From: Bacteroidota bacterium
GTDB lineage: Bacteria > Bacteroidota > Ignavibacteria > Ignavibacteriales > Melioribacteraceae
Reading direction: 5' to 3'
NCBI GenBank assembly: GCA_023397505.1
Contig: JAEWUC010000005.1
Span: 248,001 to 312,000 of the forward strand
Length of the DNA stretch: 64,000 bases
Positions 54,429 to 63,433 of the stretch are shown piece by piece; positions within the stretch are counted from its first letter, which is position 1, and each line of letters opens with the position of its first letter. The notes under the pieces are model-generated. The model was not told the origin of the DNA, made no database searches, and saw only the letters and a list, made by a program, of their open reading frames with translations. The position numbers and the translations under genes are program-made.

Positions 54429-55994
54429 TTATTTCTTCAACTCAATTGTAACAACAGATTTTGCCGGCAGATTTATTTTTAGAATATTATTCTGAAAAGT
54501 GAATGACGAAAACTTTTGAATATTAACCTTCTCTGTTTGTCCAAAATCATTATAATCATTTTCGTTTGGCGCTGTAATTATTTCGCCGACTGCGTTGGAT
54601 AAAATGTCGGAACCTCTCAAATCAATTTCAATACTTCTATCTTTATGCATATCGATATTTGTCAACGATACATGTATTCTTCCCTCTTTATCTTTCGAAG
54701 CCGAGGCACTGATACTCGGCAAAGTCATTCCGTCATATGTATAATCTTCACAAGTCACATCAATTGGCAAAAGCGTTGCATCATGATGCACCTTATACAT
54801 TTTGAAAACATAGAAGGTAGGAGTTTTTAGAAGCTGATCATCTTTTGTGAGTATCATTGCTTGCAAAACATTTATTAATTGAGCAATGTTTGCCATTTTT
54901 ACACGGCGTGCATTGTTGTTGAAAATATCAAGATAAAGACCTGCTGTTACTGCATCGCGCAACGTATTTTGTTGATACAAAAATCCGGGATTAGTACCTG
55001 GTTCAACGGTAAACCAATTTCCCCATTCATCTGCCATTAAACCGATTCTATTTTGCGGATCGTATTCGTCCATTAATGCAATATGTTTTTTGAGACGTTC
55101 TTCCATAATCAGAGTATTTTTCATTGTGTAAAACCAATCGTTCTCATTGAATTGTGTCGCGGAAGTTTTGTCATTCCAACCATGGCAGAATGTGTAGTAA
55201 TGAAATGAATAACCTTGGATCAAATTTCTGAAATTTTGCGTTTTCTTTAATATTGTTTCGGTCCAGTCAAAATCGGGATCAGTACCGCCGCTGGCTATTT
55301 TATATAATCCGCGTCCGTGCATGTAAGTGGAAAATCTTTTATATAAATCTGAATAATAATCCGGCGTCATATTTCCGCCGCAGCCCCAGCTTTCATTGCC
55401 TACAGCCCAGTATTTCACGTTCCACGGTTTTTCTCTTCCGTTTTTCTTTCGTAATGCCGTCATAGGACTTTTTGCATCTGAATTAACGTACTCAACCCAC
55501 TCAGCCGCTTCTTGAACAGTGCCGCTGCCAACATTTACACAAAGGTACGGTTCTGCTCCTATCAATTCGCAAAAATCCAAAAACTCGTGCGTACCAAAAC
55601 TGTTATCTTCGGTTACTCCACCCCAGTTTGTATTAACGATTGAAGGGCGTTGATCCTTCGGGCCTATTCCATCTTTCCAGTGATATGTATCTGCAAAACA
55701 TCCTCCTGGCCAACGTACAACCGAAGGACTAATTTCTTTAAGAGCTGCAACAACATCATTTCTTATTCCGCGTGTATTTGGAATTGAAGAATTCTCTCCC
55801 ACATAAATACCGCCGTAAATACAATTACCTAAATGTTCGGCAAAATGACCATAGATGAATTTACTTATTACATCTTTACCGAGATCAACATTAACAATAA
55901 CCTTATTTGATTTTTCTTTTGGATTATCTGCAGCATTTAGTAATATCATATTAAAAGCAAACAACACAAATAATAATTTTTTAACGATATTCAT
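54429..55994 (-). CDS. secreted GH51 alpha-L-arabinofuranosidase
   Basis: 521 residues, signal peptide to about 22, start set by AAGAGGAGTAAAAA. The N-terminal barrel carries FIYGHFAEHLGNCIYGG, RWPGGCFADTYHW, the acid/base E201 in AVGNESWGCGG and the nucleophile E323 in LMADEWGNWF; the C-terminal beta domain ends in PAKSVVTIEL. All hallmarks of GH51. It would release alpha-L-arabinofuranose from arabinoxylan, arabinan or xyloglucan. Intact counterpart to the collapsed relative at 1780-2100. Confidence 0.93.
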   Translation of the reverse strand: MNIVKKLLFVLFAFNMILLNAADNPKEKSNKVIVNVDLGKDVISKFIYGHFAEHLGNCIYGGIYVGENSSIPNTRGIRNDVVAALKEISPSVVRWPGGCFADTYHWKDGIGPKDQRPSIVNTNWGGVTEDNSFGTHEFLDFCELIGAEPYLCVNVGSGTVQEAAEWVEYVNSDAKSPMTALRKKNGREKPWNVKYWAVGNESWGCGGNMTPDYYSDLYKRFSTYMHGRGLYKIASGGTDPDFDWTETILKKTQNFRNLIQGYSFHYYTFCHGWNDKTSATQFNENDWFYTMKNTLIMEERLKKHIALMDEYDPQNRIGLMADEWGNWFTVEPGTNPGFLYQQNTLRDAVTAGLYLDIFNNNARRVKMANIAQLINVLQAMILTKDDQLLKTPTFYVFKMYKVHHDATLLPIDVTCEDYTYDGMTLPSISASASKDKEGRIHVSLTNIDMHKDRSIEIDLRGSDILSNAVGEIITAPNENDYNDFGQTEKVNIQKFSSFTFQNNILKINLPAKSVVTIELKK

Positions 55995-56066
55995 TTTTTA
56001 CTCCTCTTTTAACTTTAATAAATATTACGGAAAAGATTAATTATCATCTTCTTTTCAACTTTGCCC

Positions 56067-58682
56067 TCATAATTCAACTGAAACTTCTTTCCCATCATAT
56101 GTAACTATTTTATCATATTTTGATATAATTTCCATGCCGGTGCCATTGTTTATAGAAACCTTTACAATACTAAATTTACGTTTACTTAACATCCCCGGAA
56201 ATGATCCTTTTCTTTCATCAATGGTTAAAACTCTTCTTGCATTATCCCACTTAAATGTTATTGTAGAATAATCCCCTTTCTCATAATTATAATTATCATT
56301 TTCATCTTCGTACAATGTGAACTCTCCATCGGCTCCGGGATAAATTCTTATTTCAATGTCACCCCATTTTTTTTCTGCGGTGTATTGAACTTCCGGACCG
56401 ACTGGAATTATTGAACCTGCTTTCACAAAGAGAGGAATTTTATCTAACGGCGCATCCGTTTTTATTTCTTGACCTCCTACAAATTTCTCGTTTGTCCAGA
56501 AGTCATACCAAGCAGTTGATTCGGGTAGATATACATTCCAATCATCAACTTTAGGTTCTGTAACAGGGGCTACGAGAAACGCTTTGCCGAACATATATTC
56601 AAATTGCTGATCCAGTGCATTGGGATCCCTGTTAAAATCCATTACTAACGGACGCATCATAGTTGATCCGTTCTTTGTTATTTGCCATGCTTCGGAATAT
56701 ATGTAAGGAAGTAACCGATAACGCAGGTCCAACATTTTCCGCATATTGTTTTCAACTTGTTCTCCGTATTTCCACGGCTCAGTCTCGGACTGATATCCGT
56801 GAACTCGGAAGATTGGATTAAATACACCCCACTGAAACCAGCGTGTTAGTAACTCTTGGAAATTTTCATCGGTATATTGAGATTTCCCGGGACGGAAAAA
56901 TCCGCCGATATCTGTTGTCCAATACGGCATACCAGGAATTGTGAAATTAAGTCCGGCTACAATTTGTCTTTTGTATGAATCCCAGGTTCCGCCAATATCT
57001 CCCGACCAATTTATTATACCATATTTTTGCTGCCCAAGAAAAGCTGATCGTGTAAGAATGCAAACACGTTTGTCGGATGATGTTTCTCTCTGTCCTTCAT
57101 AAACTGCCTGACTAACAAATAATGGGTATGTAAGACGGTAAAAATCTCCGTGTCCCATTTGTGTTTTTACACCTTTCAAGGCGTCGTTTTCAGGTTCAAC
57201 AGCATCCATCCACCAGGAATCAACCCCGTAATCAAACATGTTTTCTTTTAATGTGTTCCAGTATTCTTTTCTTGTTTCGGGATTGAAATAATCCAACCAT
57301 TTGGTATCGGGAATAAAACGGTTTTTGGCTACATACTCTTTCCCTATTGCTGAATTTTTATCGGGGTTAGACCAAATCGAAATATTAAAATGCGCATCTA
57401 AATCATGTATTTCTTTTATAAAACCTGCCGGATTGGGATAATTAGTTTCATCGAATTGAGGAACGCCCCATCCTCTATCACCCCAGTATTGCCAGTCTTG
57501 CACAATTACATCCAAAGGAAGATTTCTTTTTCGGAATTCTTTTACAGTTTCAACCAGGTGTGTTCCCGAGGTATAACGTTCACGGCATTGCCAGAAACCA
57601 TATGCCCAAAGAGGAAACATCGGCGCATTCCCAGAAAGATTCCGGTATGTAGTAATTACACTATCGGTTGAAGGTCCGTAAAACACAACATAATCAAGCA
57701 GCTTGGCGTTTGGGGAACGAAAAGTTGTTGAATTTTCCGTAAGCTTCCATGATAGTTTGGGTACATTGCTCGATTTACAAACCAACTGTACCTGGTGTTC
57801 TCCGGCTTTTAACTCTACGAGCGTACTTACCGTAGGAGGCAGCCAAAAATTACTTATGTCGATGCATGGATTTCCGTCAATGACAACATATTGACGATTA
57901 TCCATATCTCCCAAATCAAGAAATATTGAATAGACTCCGTCAACAGGAACTTTAAATTGTCCCGTATAAACCGATTGTTGCTGTGAAACTTTTTGTGTTC
58001 CGGATGTAGTTGTAACTTCAGCAACCTTATCGTTACCTGCGGTTGATTTTTCATGTTTTTCAAGCGAGATAAAATTGTCTGCCGGATTAAAATCGGTGAG
58101 CCCGTATTGATGCCAGAGCAAACCGTATCCCTTGCTTGAATAAATAAACGGTAACGATATTTGAGAATTGACTTGAGTTAAACGACGGGTTATGTTTTTT
58201 AAATTATAATGTCCGTCCTGGAACTGCCCCAATCCGAAAATATATTCGTCGTTGGGCGATTCAAAACTTTGTTCAGTAATAAAGCACGGTTCGCCCATTA
58301 CTGAATCGGGGATTAATTTTCGTGAGTTTGATTTCTCGCTAAGGAAAATTTTTCCTGTATTATCTGCAAAAGATAAATTGCCGGTTTGTTTATCAAGTTT
58401 TACAGTTATGCTTTTTATCTTCACTTCAAGTTGTGAATCCTTATCGGAAACTTTAAAGCCGGGCAGCTGATTCCTCGAAGTAAAAATGAGTTCAGGCACT
58501 TTTGCCTGGGCATCTTCATAGAATTTAATTCTTACTGCATTATCGCTTAATGGACAAATGCTGAGCGTTCCATCCGATAGAGTAATATCTACTTTATTTT
58601 TAACTTGTTTAAAATTTTTTACTCCCTGTCCGTGGTAAATAACAGGTAAAATCATAATTAATAAAGTAGATATAAGTTTCAT
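56067..58682 (-). CDS. secreted GH31 alpha-xylosidase-type enzyme with PA14-like insertion
   Basis: Start taken at the ATG 58680-58682, which begins the signal peptide MKLISTLLIMILPV; an ATG seven codons upstream is possible. 871 residues. N-terminal beta domain, then a PA14-like insertion at about 215-335, then the GH31 barrel with WQYWGDRGWG, nucleophile D493 in WWMDAVEPEN and acid/base D562 in NWSGDIGGTWDS. The insertion and the WGDRGWG loop are seen in bacterial alpha-xylosidases that trim isoprimeverose or xyloglucan oligosaccharides. Fits the xyloglucan part of the set, together with GH9, GH29 and GH2. Confidence 0.88.
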   Translation of the reverse strand: MKLISTLLIMILPVIYHGQGVKNFKQVKNKVDITLSDGTLSICPLSDNAVRIKFYEDAQAKVPELIFTSRNQLPGFKVSDKDSQLEVKIKSITVKLDKQTGNLSFADNTGKIFLSEKSNSRKLIPDSVMGEPCFITEQSFESPNDEYIFGLGQFQDGHYNLKNITRRLTQVNSQISLPFIYSSKGYGLLWHQYGLTDFNPADNFISLEKHEKSTAGNDKVAEVTTTSGTQKVSQQQSVYTGQFKVPVDGVYSIFLDLGDMDNRQYVVIDGNPCIDISNFWLPPTVSTLVELKAGEHQVQLVCKSSNVPKLSWKLTENSTTFRSPNAKLLDYVVFYGPSTDSVITTYRNLSGNAPMFPLWAYGFWQCRERYTSGTHLVETVKEFRKRNLPLDVIVQDWQYWGDRGWGVPQFDETNYPNPAGFIKEIHDLDAHFNISIWSNPDKNSAIGKEYVAKNRFIPDTKWLDYFNPETRKEYWNTLKENMFDYGVDSWWMDAVEPENDALKGVKTQMGHGDFYRLTYPLFVSQAVYEGQRETSSDKRVCILTRSAFLGQQKYGIINWSGDIGGTWDSYKRQIVAGLNFTIPGMPYWTTDIGGFFRPGKSQYTDENFQELLTRWFQWGVFNPIFRVHGYQSETEPWKYGEQVENNMRKMLDLRYRLLPYIYSEAWQITKNGSTMMRPLVMDFNRDPNALDQQFEYMFGKAFLVAPVTEPKVDDWNVYLPESTAWYDFWTNEKFVGGQEIKTDAPLDKIPLFVKAGSIIPVGPEVQYTAEKKWGDIEIRIYPGADGEFTLYEDENDNYNYEKGDYSTITFKWDNARRVLTIDERKGSFPGMLSKRKFSIVKVSINNGTGMEIISKYDKIVTYDGKEVSVEL

Positions 58683-58739
58683 AGGGTTGTTAAACTCCTT
58701 CATTACAATAAATTGATTTAACTTTCTACAATTGCTCCC

Positions 58740-58904
58740 TTATTTCATCAGCAGCATCTTTTTTACTTCTGTAAAGTTGCCGCTTGTTAATTTGTAAAAA
58801 TAAACTCCTGAAGCAAGATTCGCTGCATTGAATTTAACTTCATGCGTACCTGATGTTGTATAACAATTTATAGGAACTGTTTGAAGTTCACTATAAATAA
58901 TTCC
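58740..58904 (-). pseudogene. orphan T9SS type A sorting tail, detached from the GH2 gene
   Basis: Between GH31 and GH2, one frame has no stop for 54 codons and no start. Its last 38 residues are an almost ideal type-9 secretion C-terminal signal: THEVKFNAANLASGVYFYKL, then a short TSGNF stretch and a final KKMLLMK before the stop at 58740-58742. It lies 18 bases after the GH2 stop codon in the same direction. The upstream part of the domain is eroded or missing. Most simply it is the former tail of the GH2 enzyme cut off by mutation. Confidence 0.8.
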
Positions 58905-58924
58905 TTATTTATTTCTTATTCAAA

Positions 58925-61339
58925 TTATATTTTCTCAGTCATAATGATCGCTGTTGCTTCCGGCAACCCTGGCGAACTTACTGTAAGCTTAATATCTCCG
59001 GCTTCTTTTGTACTTCGGATTACAACAAGTGCACGCCCGTTCCAGGCTTTACGCGAGTTGCCAACATATTGATCAATATCTTTAAGATTTGCATTATCTA
59101 CACCGGCAATCACTCCCGGTCCGCTGATGTTGAAATGCAATTGATCTTGTGCATTCGGCTGCAGGTTTCCTTCTTTATCCGTTATTTCAATTATTATAAA
59201 TGACAAGTCCTGCCCATTGGCCGATATTTTTGTTCGATCCGGTTTTAATTTTATTTTGGTTGCTTCGCCCGATGTCTGCAAAGTAGTTGCTTCCAATTCT
59301 TTATTATCTTTTACACCAACTGCGCTTAACACACCTGGCTCATACGGAACCGTAAATGTTGCTTTAAACTTCTGTTCTTCTTCGGTAGATTGTTCACCAA
59401 TTAATTTTTTATTTAGATAAAGCCGAACCTTCGGATATTTTGAATACACTTCAACCTGTAATTCTTTTCCTTCGTAACCCGGCCATGTCCAGTTTTCCCA
59501 CGTTGGCCAAACGGACCAGATAGTTTCTTTAATTTCACCATTATCAGGGTTAGGCTCCTTAACAGCCATATACAGTTTTTCAGTGTCATTCCACAAAATA
59601 TTACGATAGTGAGAAATAGGTTTTCGCCACCCAATCAAATCAATATCACCGCAATAAGCGCCGTGCCATGGATAGAAATCTGCTTCCCAGTGTTCACCTT
59701 TTGTCTCGCCGGGATAGTAATAACGGCCAATGCCCGACTCACCTAAATAATCCATTGCTGTCCAAACAAAATCTCCGATAATGTAATTGTGGTTTTGTAC
59801 CAACTTCCAATTGGAGAAAGCATCTCTTGGGTATGATTCTGTCTGAACAATAATTCGTGAAGGAACCCTCTTGTGGTCTGATGCTGCCCTGTGTAACTGA
59901 TAATTATATCCGCCGATATCATTTACTGCAAAAAGCGAATCGAATATTTCCCAATCATTATCCCAAGTGGTCATTGCCGATGTTACCGGACGCGTCGGAT
60001 CAATTTTGTGAATACAATCTACAAGCATTTTAGCGGTTTCAACTGCTTCAGGTTTCTTCCTTTCGATTATTTCATTTCCAGTACTCCATATGATAATTGA
60101 AGGATGGTTACGATCACGCAATACCATTGCTTCTAAATCGCGCTGCCACCAATCGTTAAAAATTTTTGCATAATCAAACGGTGTTTTACTTTCTTTCCAG
60201 CCGTCAAATGATTCGTCAATAACCATCATTCCCAGTCTATCGCATGCATCTAAAAACTTCTCCGAAGGCGGATTGTGTGATGTGCGGATTGCATTAAACC
60301 CGGCTGTTTTAAGCATCTCAACGCGGCGTTCTTCTGCACGGTCAAAAGCAGCGGCGCCTAAACATCCGTTATCATGATGAACGCATCCGCCGTTAATCTT
60401 TACAGTTTTTCCGTTAAGCTGAAAACCATTTTCTACAGTAAATTTTATTGAACGTATGCCAAAGTTTGTTTTGGTTTCATCAATTATATTATTGTCTTTT
60501 AATATTTTTACTTGGGCTTGATAAAGATATGGCGTTTCCGGCGTCCATAACAAAGGATTCGATACTATTATGATTTGTTCTATTTCCTTTTCGCTGTTTG
60601 CCGATAACTCAACGTTTATTTGATTGTCCCCTACATGGTTAGAATTTGCATCCAAAAGAAGAGTCTTTAGAATTATACTTTGCGGTGAACCGGTTTCATT
60701 TTTTACAATTGTTTTTATCTGAACTGTAGCTTTTTCTGAAGACACCTTCGGAGTTGTAACCCATACGCCCCAATTAGCAATATGTATCGGATCGGTTACA
60801 TACATCCATACATGCCGGTATATACCCGAACCGCTGTACCATCGACAGTTAATTTGTTGTGAATTATCAACCCGCACCGACAGAACATTCTCATTATTAA
60901 AATCCAGGTAAGGTGTGAGATCGTAACTGAATGCTGTATAACCATACGGATGCACACCAAGAGATTTCCCATTGATGAAAACCTCAGCATTCATATAAAC
61001 GCCTTCAAAATAAATTGAAACTCTTTTACCCTTCCACGTTGAAGGGACATTAAATGTTTTTCGGTACCATCCGATACCTGCGGGTAAATAACCGCCCGCA
61101 CCGCCCATTGGATTTTTAGGATCTACTTTTCCTTCAATACTCCAATCATGCGGCAAATCCAAATTCCGCCAGTCTTTATCATTAAACTCTTTTGTGTCGG
61201 CTGCCGGCACATCGCCCAAGTAAAATTTCCAATCGTAATCAAAAAGTTGTTTACGCTGAATGCATTCTTGTGCATTTACGCTTACAATACAGTATAATAA
61301 AAGCGCTATCTGTATAAATAGAATTTTAGAATCTTTCAT
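58925..61339 (-). CDS. secreted GH2 beta-galactosidase-like enzyme
   Basis: Start taken at the ATG 61337-61339 after ATGAGGAATTG. 804 residues, signal peptide to about 24 (VNAQ). Sugar-binding jelly roll 28-185, Ig-like domain 186-300, TIM barrel 300-590 with acid/base E423 in STGNEIIER and nucleophile E501 in IVQTESYP; C-terminal domains about 600-804 of the DUF4982 and Big kind. Likely removes beta-linked galactose (or another beta-hexoside) from xyloglucan or galactan. The stop at 58925-58927 is followed by a detached T9SS tail, so the protein probably ended differently in an ancestor. Without that tail it would stay periplasmic. Confidence 0.88.
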   Translation of the reverse strand: MKDSKILFIQIALLLYCIVSVNAQECIQRKQLFDYDWKFYLGDVPAADTKEFNDKDWRNLDLPHDWSIEGKVDPKNPMGGAGGYLPAGIGWYRKTFNVPSTWKGKRVSIYFEGVYMNAEVFINGKSLGVHPYGYTAFSYDLTPYLDFNNENVLSVRVDNSQQINCRWYSGSGIYRHVWMYVTDPIHIANWGVWVTTPKVSSEKATVQIKTIVKNETGSPQSIILKTLLLDANSNHVGDNQINVELSANSEKEIEQIIIVSNPLLWTPETPYLYQAQVKILKDNNIIDETKTNFGIRSIKFTVENGFQLNGKTVKINGGCVHHDNGCLGAAAFDRAEERRVEMLKTAGFNAIRTSHNPPSEKFLDACDRLGMMVIDESFDGWKESKTPFDYAKIFNDWWQRDLEAMVLRDRNHPSIIIWSTGNEIIERKKPEAVETAKMLVDCIHKIDPTRPVTSAMTTWDNDWEIFDSLFAVNDIGGYNYQLHRAASDHKRVPSRIIVQTESYPRDAFSNWKLVQNHNYIIGDFVWTAMDYLGESGIGRYYYPGETKGEHWEADFYPWHGAYCGDIDLIGWRKPISHYRNILWNDTEKLYMAVKEPNPDNGEIKETIWSVWPTWENWTWPGYEGKELQVEVYSKYPKVRLYLNKKLIGEQSTEEEQKFKATFTVPYEPGVLSAVGVKDNKELEATTLQTSGEATKIKLKPDRTKISANGQDLSFIIIEITDKEGNLQPNAQDQLHFNISGPGVIAGVDNANLKDIDQYVGNSRKAWNGRALVVIRSTKEAGDIKLTVSSPGLPEATAIIMTEKI

Positions 61340-61369
61340 CAATTCCTCATTACGATTTATAATTACAGA

Positions 61370-63286
61370 TCATTCAGTTGGTTTCAATGACGCTGCAAAA
61401 CCACCGCGACGCAGTAACTTAATATCAACAGTACAATACTTATCAACAACCGAATAGCTTGTAGCAAAATCCTTATCATGTTCGCCATCGGCAATTAATG
61501 TTAATTTATATTTTACACCATCTGTCAAGAAATCAAATTTGAGTGTTTTGTTCTTCTCAATTTTTTCGGAATTTAAACCGCCTATGTACCATGTATTCTG
61601 TTTTTGACGAGCGAGAATAATATCCTTTCCTGGATAACCATCTATCAGTTTTGTATCATCCCAAGCGTTAGGAACTTCTTTTAAAAAGGTTTTCGCCGCA
61701 TCCGGCAATTCATAATATCCTTCCGGACGATCCGCCATGTGTTGTATACCTGATTCAAAAACTACACTTTGTGCAAGTTCATGCCCGTACGATGTAATAT
61801 GTGGAAATTGTGAGTTAGTAAAAGTTACGGGCGTGTAATCCATTGAACCAACAACATTTCTTGTAAAAGGAATAGTTGTGTTATGTTCAGGTGCGGTAGT
61901 AGTAAACTCGGGTCCGTTGTTGTACCACTCGGCTCCTCTTATTCCTTCGTATGTCATCAGGTGAGGGTAAGTACGCGACCAGCCCCTGGGAACAAGGCAG
62001 CCGTGAAAATAAACCATCATTTCATATTGTACGGCGTCATCGAGAATATCAAGATAGTATTTAATCATATCTTGTTTATCGCTTAAAAAGAAATCTATTT
62101 TTACGCCGACAACTCCAAGTTTTTTTAGTTTGGCAAATTCCTGGATACGGTTTTCATGTGTAAGCATTCGGTCGCGGGGAGTTGCGCGTACCCATTTAAA
62201 AGCACCCGAATTATACCACATTAAAGGTTTAATACCTTTTGAATGAATATACTTTAAGGCATCTTCCAGGTTTCCGCCGTTACCCATCTGATCCCATTCC
62301 CAGTCGAGAAGTGTATACGGCCAATCCATAGCTGCAGCCAAATCTGCAAATTCACATACTATTTTATAATCTTTGGTGCCGTGATTATTCGACCAGTAAT
62401 TCCATGATGCTTTACCGGGTTTAATCCAGTCTGTTTTAGTTATAACAGAAGGCGGACAAACATCGTCAACCAATGTAGATTCAACTATATCTGCGAGACT
62501 GCCAATTATTATTACCCTCCACGGTGATTTCCACGGAAGAGAAATAGTTGGCTGCGATTCCCCTTCGCCGTCACCGGGATCAGGAAAAGTGATTTTATAG
62601 CCGGATTTATTTTCAACATTGCTAAGTTTTGAAGCACAATAATTGCGGTTTACATCCGCTTCATGGATTAAAAACCAACAAGAAGAATCGGGAGAATTAA
62701 AAAGCGCAGGATAACACCATGTTTGCTGTACATTTTTGTCTTCTATAAAAGTATATAAACCCTCGTTGGCAAGATCCCACTTTTCCATCCATCGTTTTGC
62801 ACTTTCAGGAATATCGTATGATGTCAATTCATCCTTTATTACAAAAGAGCCGCTCTTTTCAGGAAACTCGTACCGAAATACGGCGCCGTCATTGTATGCC
62901 CTGATAATTAAATTTAATTTAACTTTTCCGGGGTTCTCAAACGATACAACAATTTCATTTGCCGAGTTGCTGCATTGAGCGCGTTTACCGTGCAGTGTAT
63001 TATACTTCTCGTTTATAATTTGAGGCTTACTAACTTTTATGAACTTAAGTTCATTGGAAAAATCCTGATCGCTCCTGGATAACCCAAGATTAACTTGAGG
63101 AATTACTTCGCAGTTATTATTACTCTCGTTGTAGTTTATTTTTAAAAACCAATTTCCCGAATCATCTTTTTCTTTATTGTATAATGCTATGTTTATTTTC
63201 TTATTGGGGGAATCAACAACAACTTTTTGTGCACTTGTAAAAGAAGTGAGCATAAGGATAAAAGCTGCCGTTAGTATCCTATTCAT
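61370..63286 (-). CDS. secreted GH97 alpha-glycosidase (retaining type)
   Basis: 638 residues, signal peptide to about 19 (TSAQ). N-terminal super-sandwich about 20-275, barrel 280-560, C-terminal beta domain. The barrel has WDQMGNGGNLEDALKYIHSK and GVVGVKIDFF with D398 at the place of the Asp nucleophile of the retaining (alpha-galactosidase) branch of GH97; a further acidic residue lies in LMTYEGIRGAEW. Probably releases alpha-linked galactose from galactoxyloglucan or galactomannan, or alpha-glucose. 30 bases upstream of GH2. Confidence 0.88.
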   Translation of the reverse strand: MNRILTAAFILMLTSFTSAQKVVVDSPNKKINIALYNKEKDDSGNWFLKINYNESNNNCEVIPQVNLGLSRSDQDFSNELKFIKVSKPQIINEKYNTLHGKRAQCSNSANEIVVSFENPGKVKLNLIIRAYNDGAVFRYEFPEKSGSFVIKDELTSYDIPESAKRWMEKWDLANEGLYTFIEDKNVQQTWCYPALFNSPDSSCWFLIHEADVNRNYCASKLSNVENKSGYKITFPDPGDGEGESQPTISLPWKSPWRVIIIGSLADIVESTLVDDVCPPSVITKTDWIKPGKASWNYWSNNHGTKDYKIVCEFADLAAAMDWPYTLLDWEWDQMGNGGNLEDALKYIHSKGIKPLMWYNSGAFKWVRATPRDRMLTHENRIQEFAKLKKLGVVGVKIDFFLSDKQDMIKYYLDILDDAVQYEMMVYFHGCLVPRGWSRTYPHLMTYEGIRGAEWYNNGPEFTTTAPEHNTTIPFTRNVVGSMDYTPVTFTNSQFPHITSYGHELAQSVVFESGIQHMADRPEGYYELPDAAKTFLKEVPNAWDDTKLIDGYPGKDIILARQKQNTWYIGGLNSEKIEKNKTLKFDFLTDGVKYKLTLIADGEHDKDFATSYSVVDKYCTVDIKLLRRGGFAASLKPTE

Positions 63287-63433
63287 ATGTACCTCGGTTT
63301 TTAAAATCGATATTTCATTATTTTATTATGACAGTTTAAGACAACAAAAATTTGTCTTCTCAATTACTTGTTTATCGAAACAACCTAAAGAAATCTTTTT
63401 TATATCTGAGACCATCCACAGCGTTATCACATT

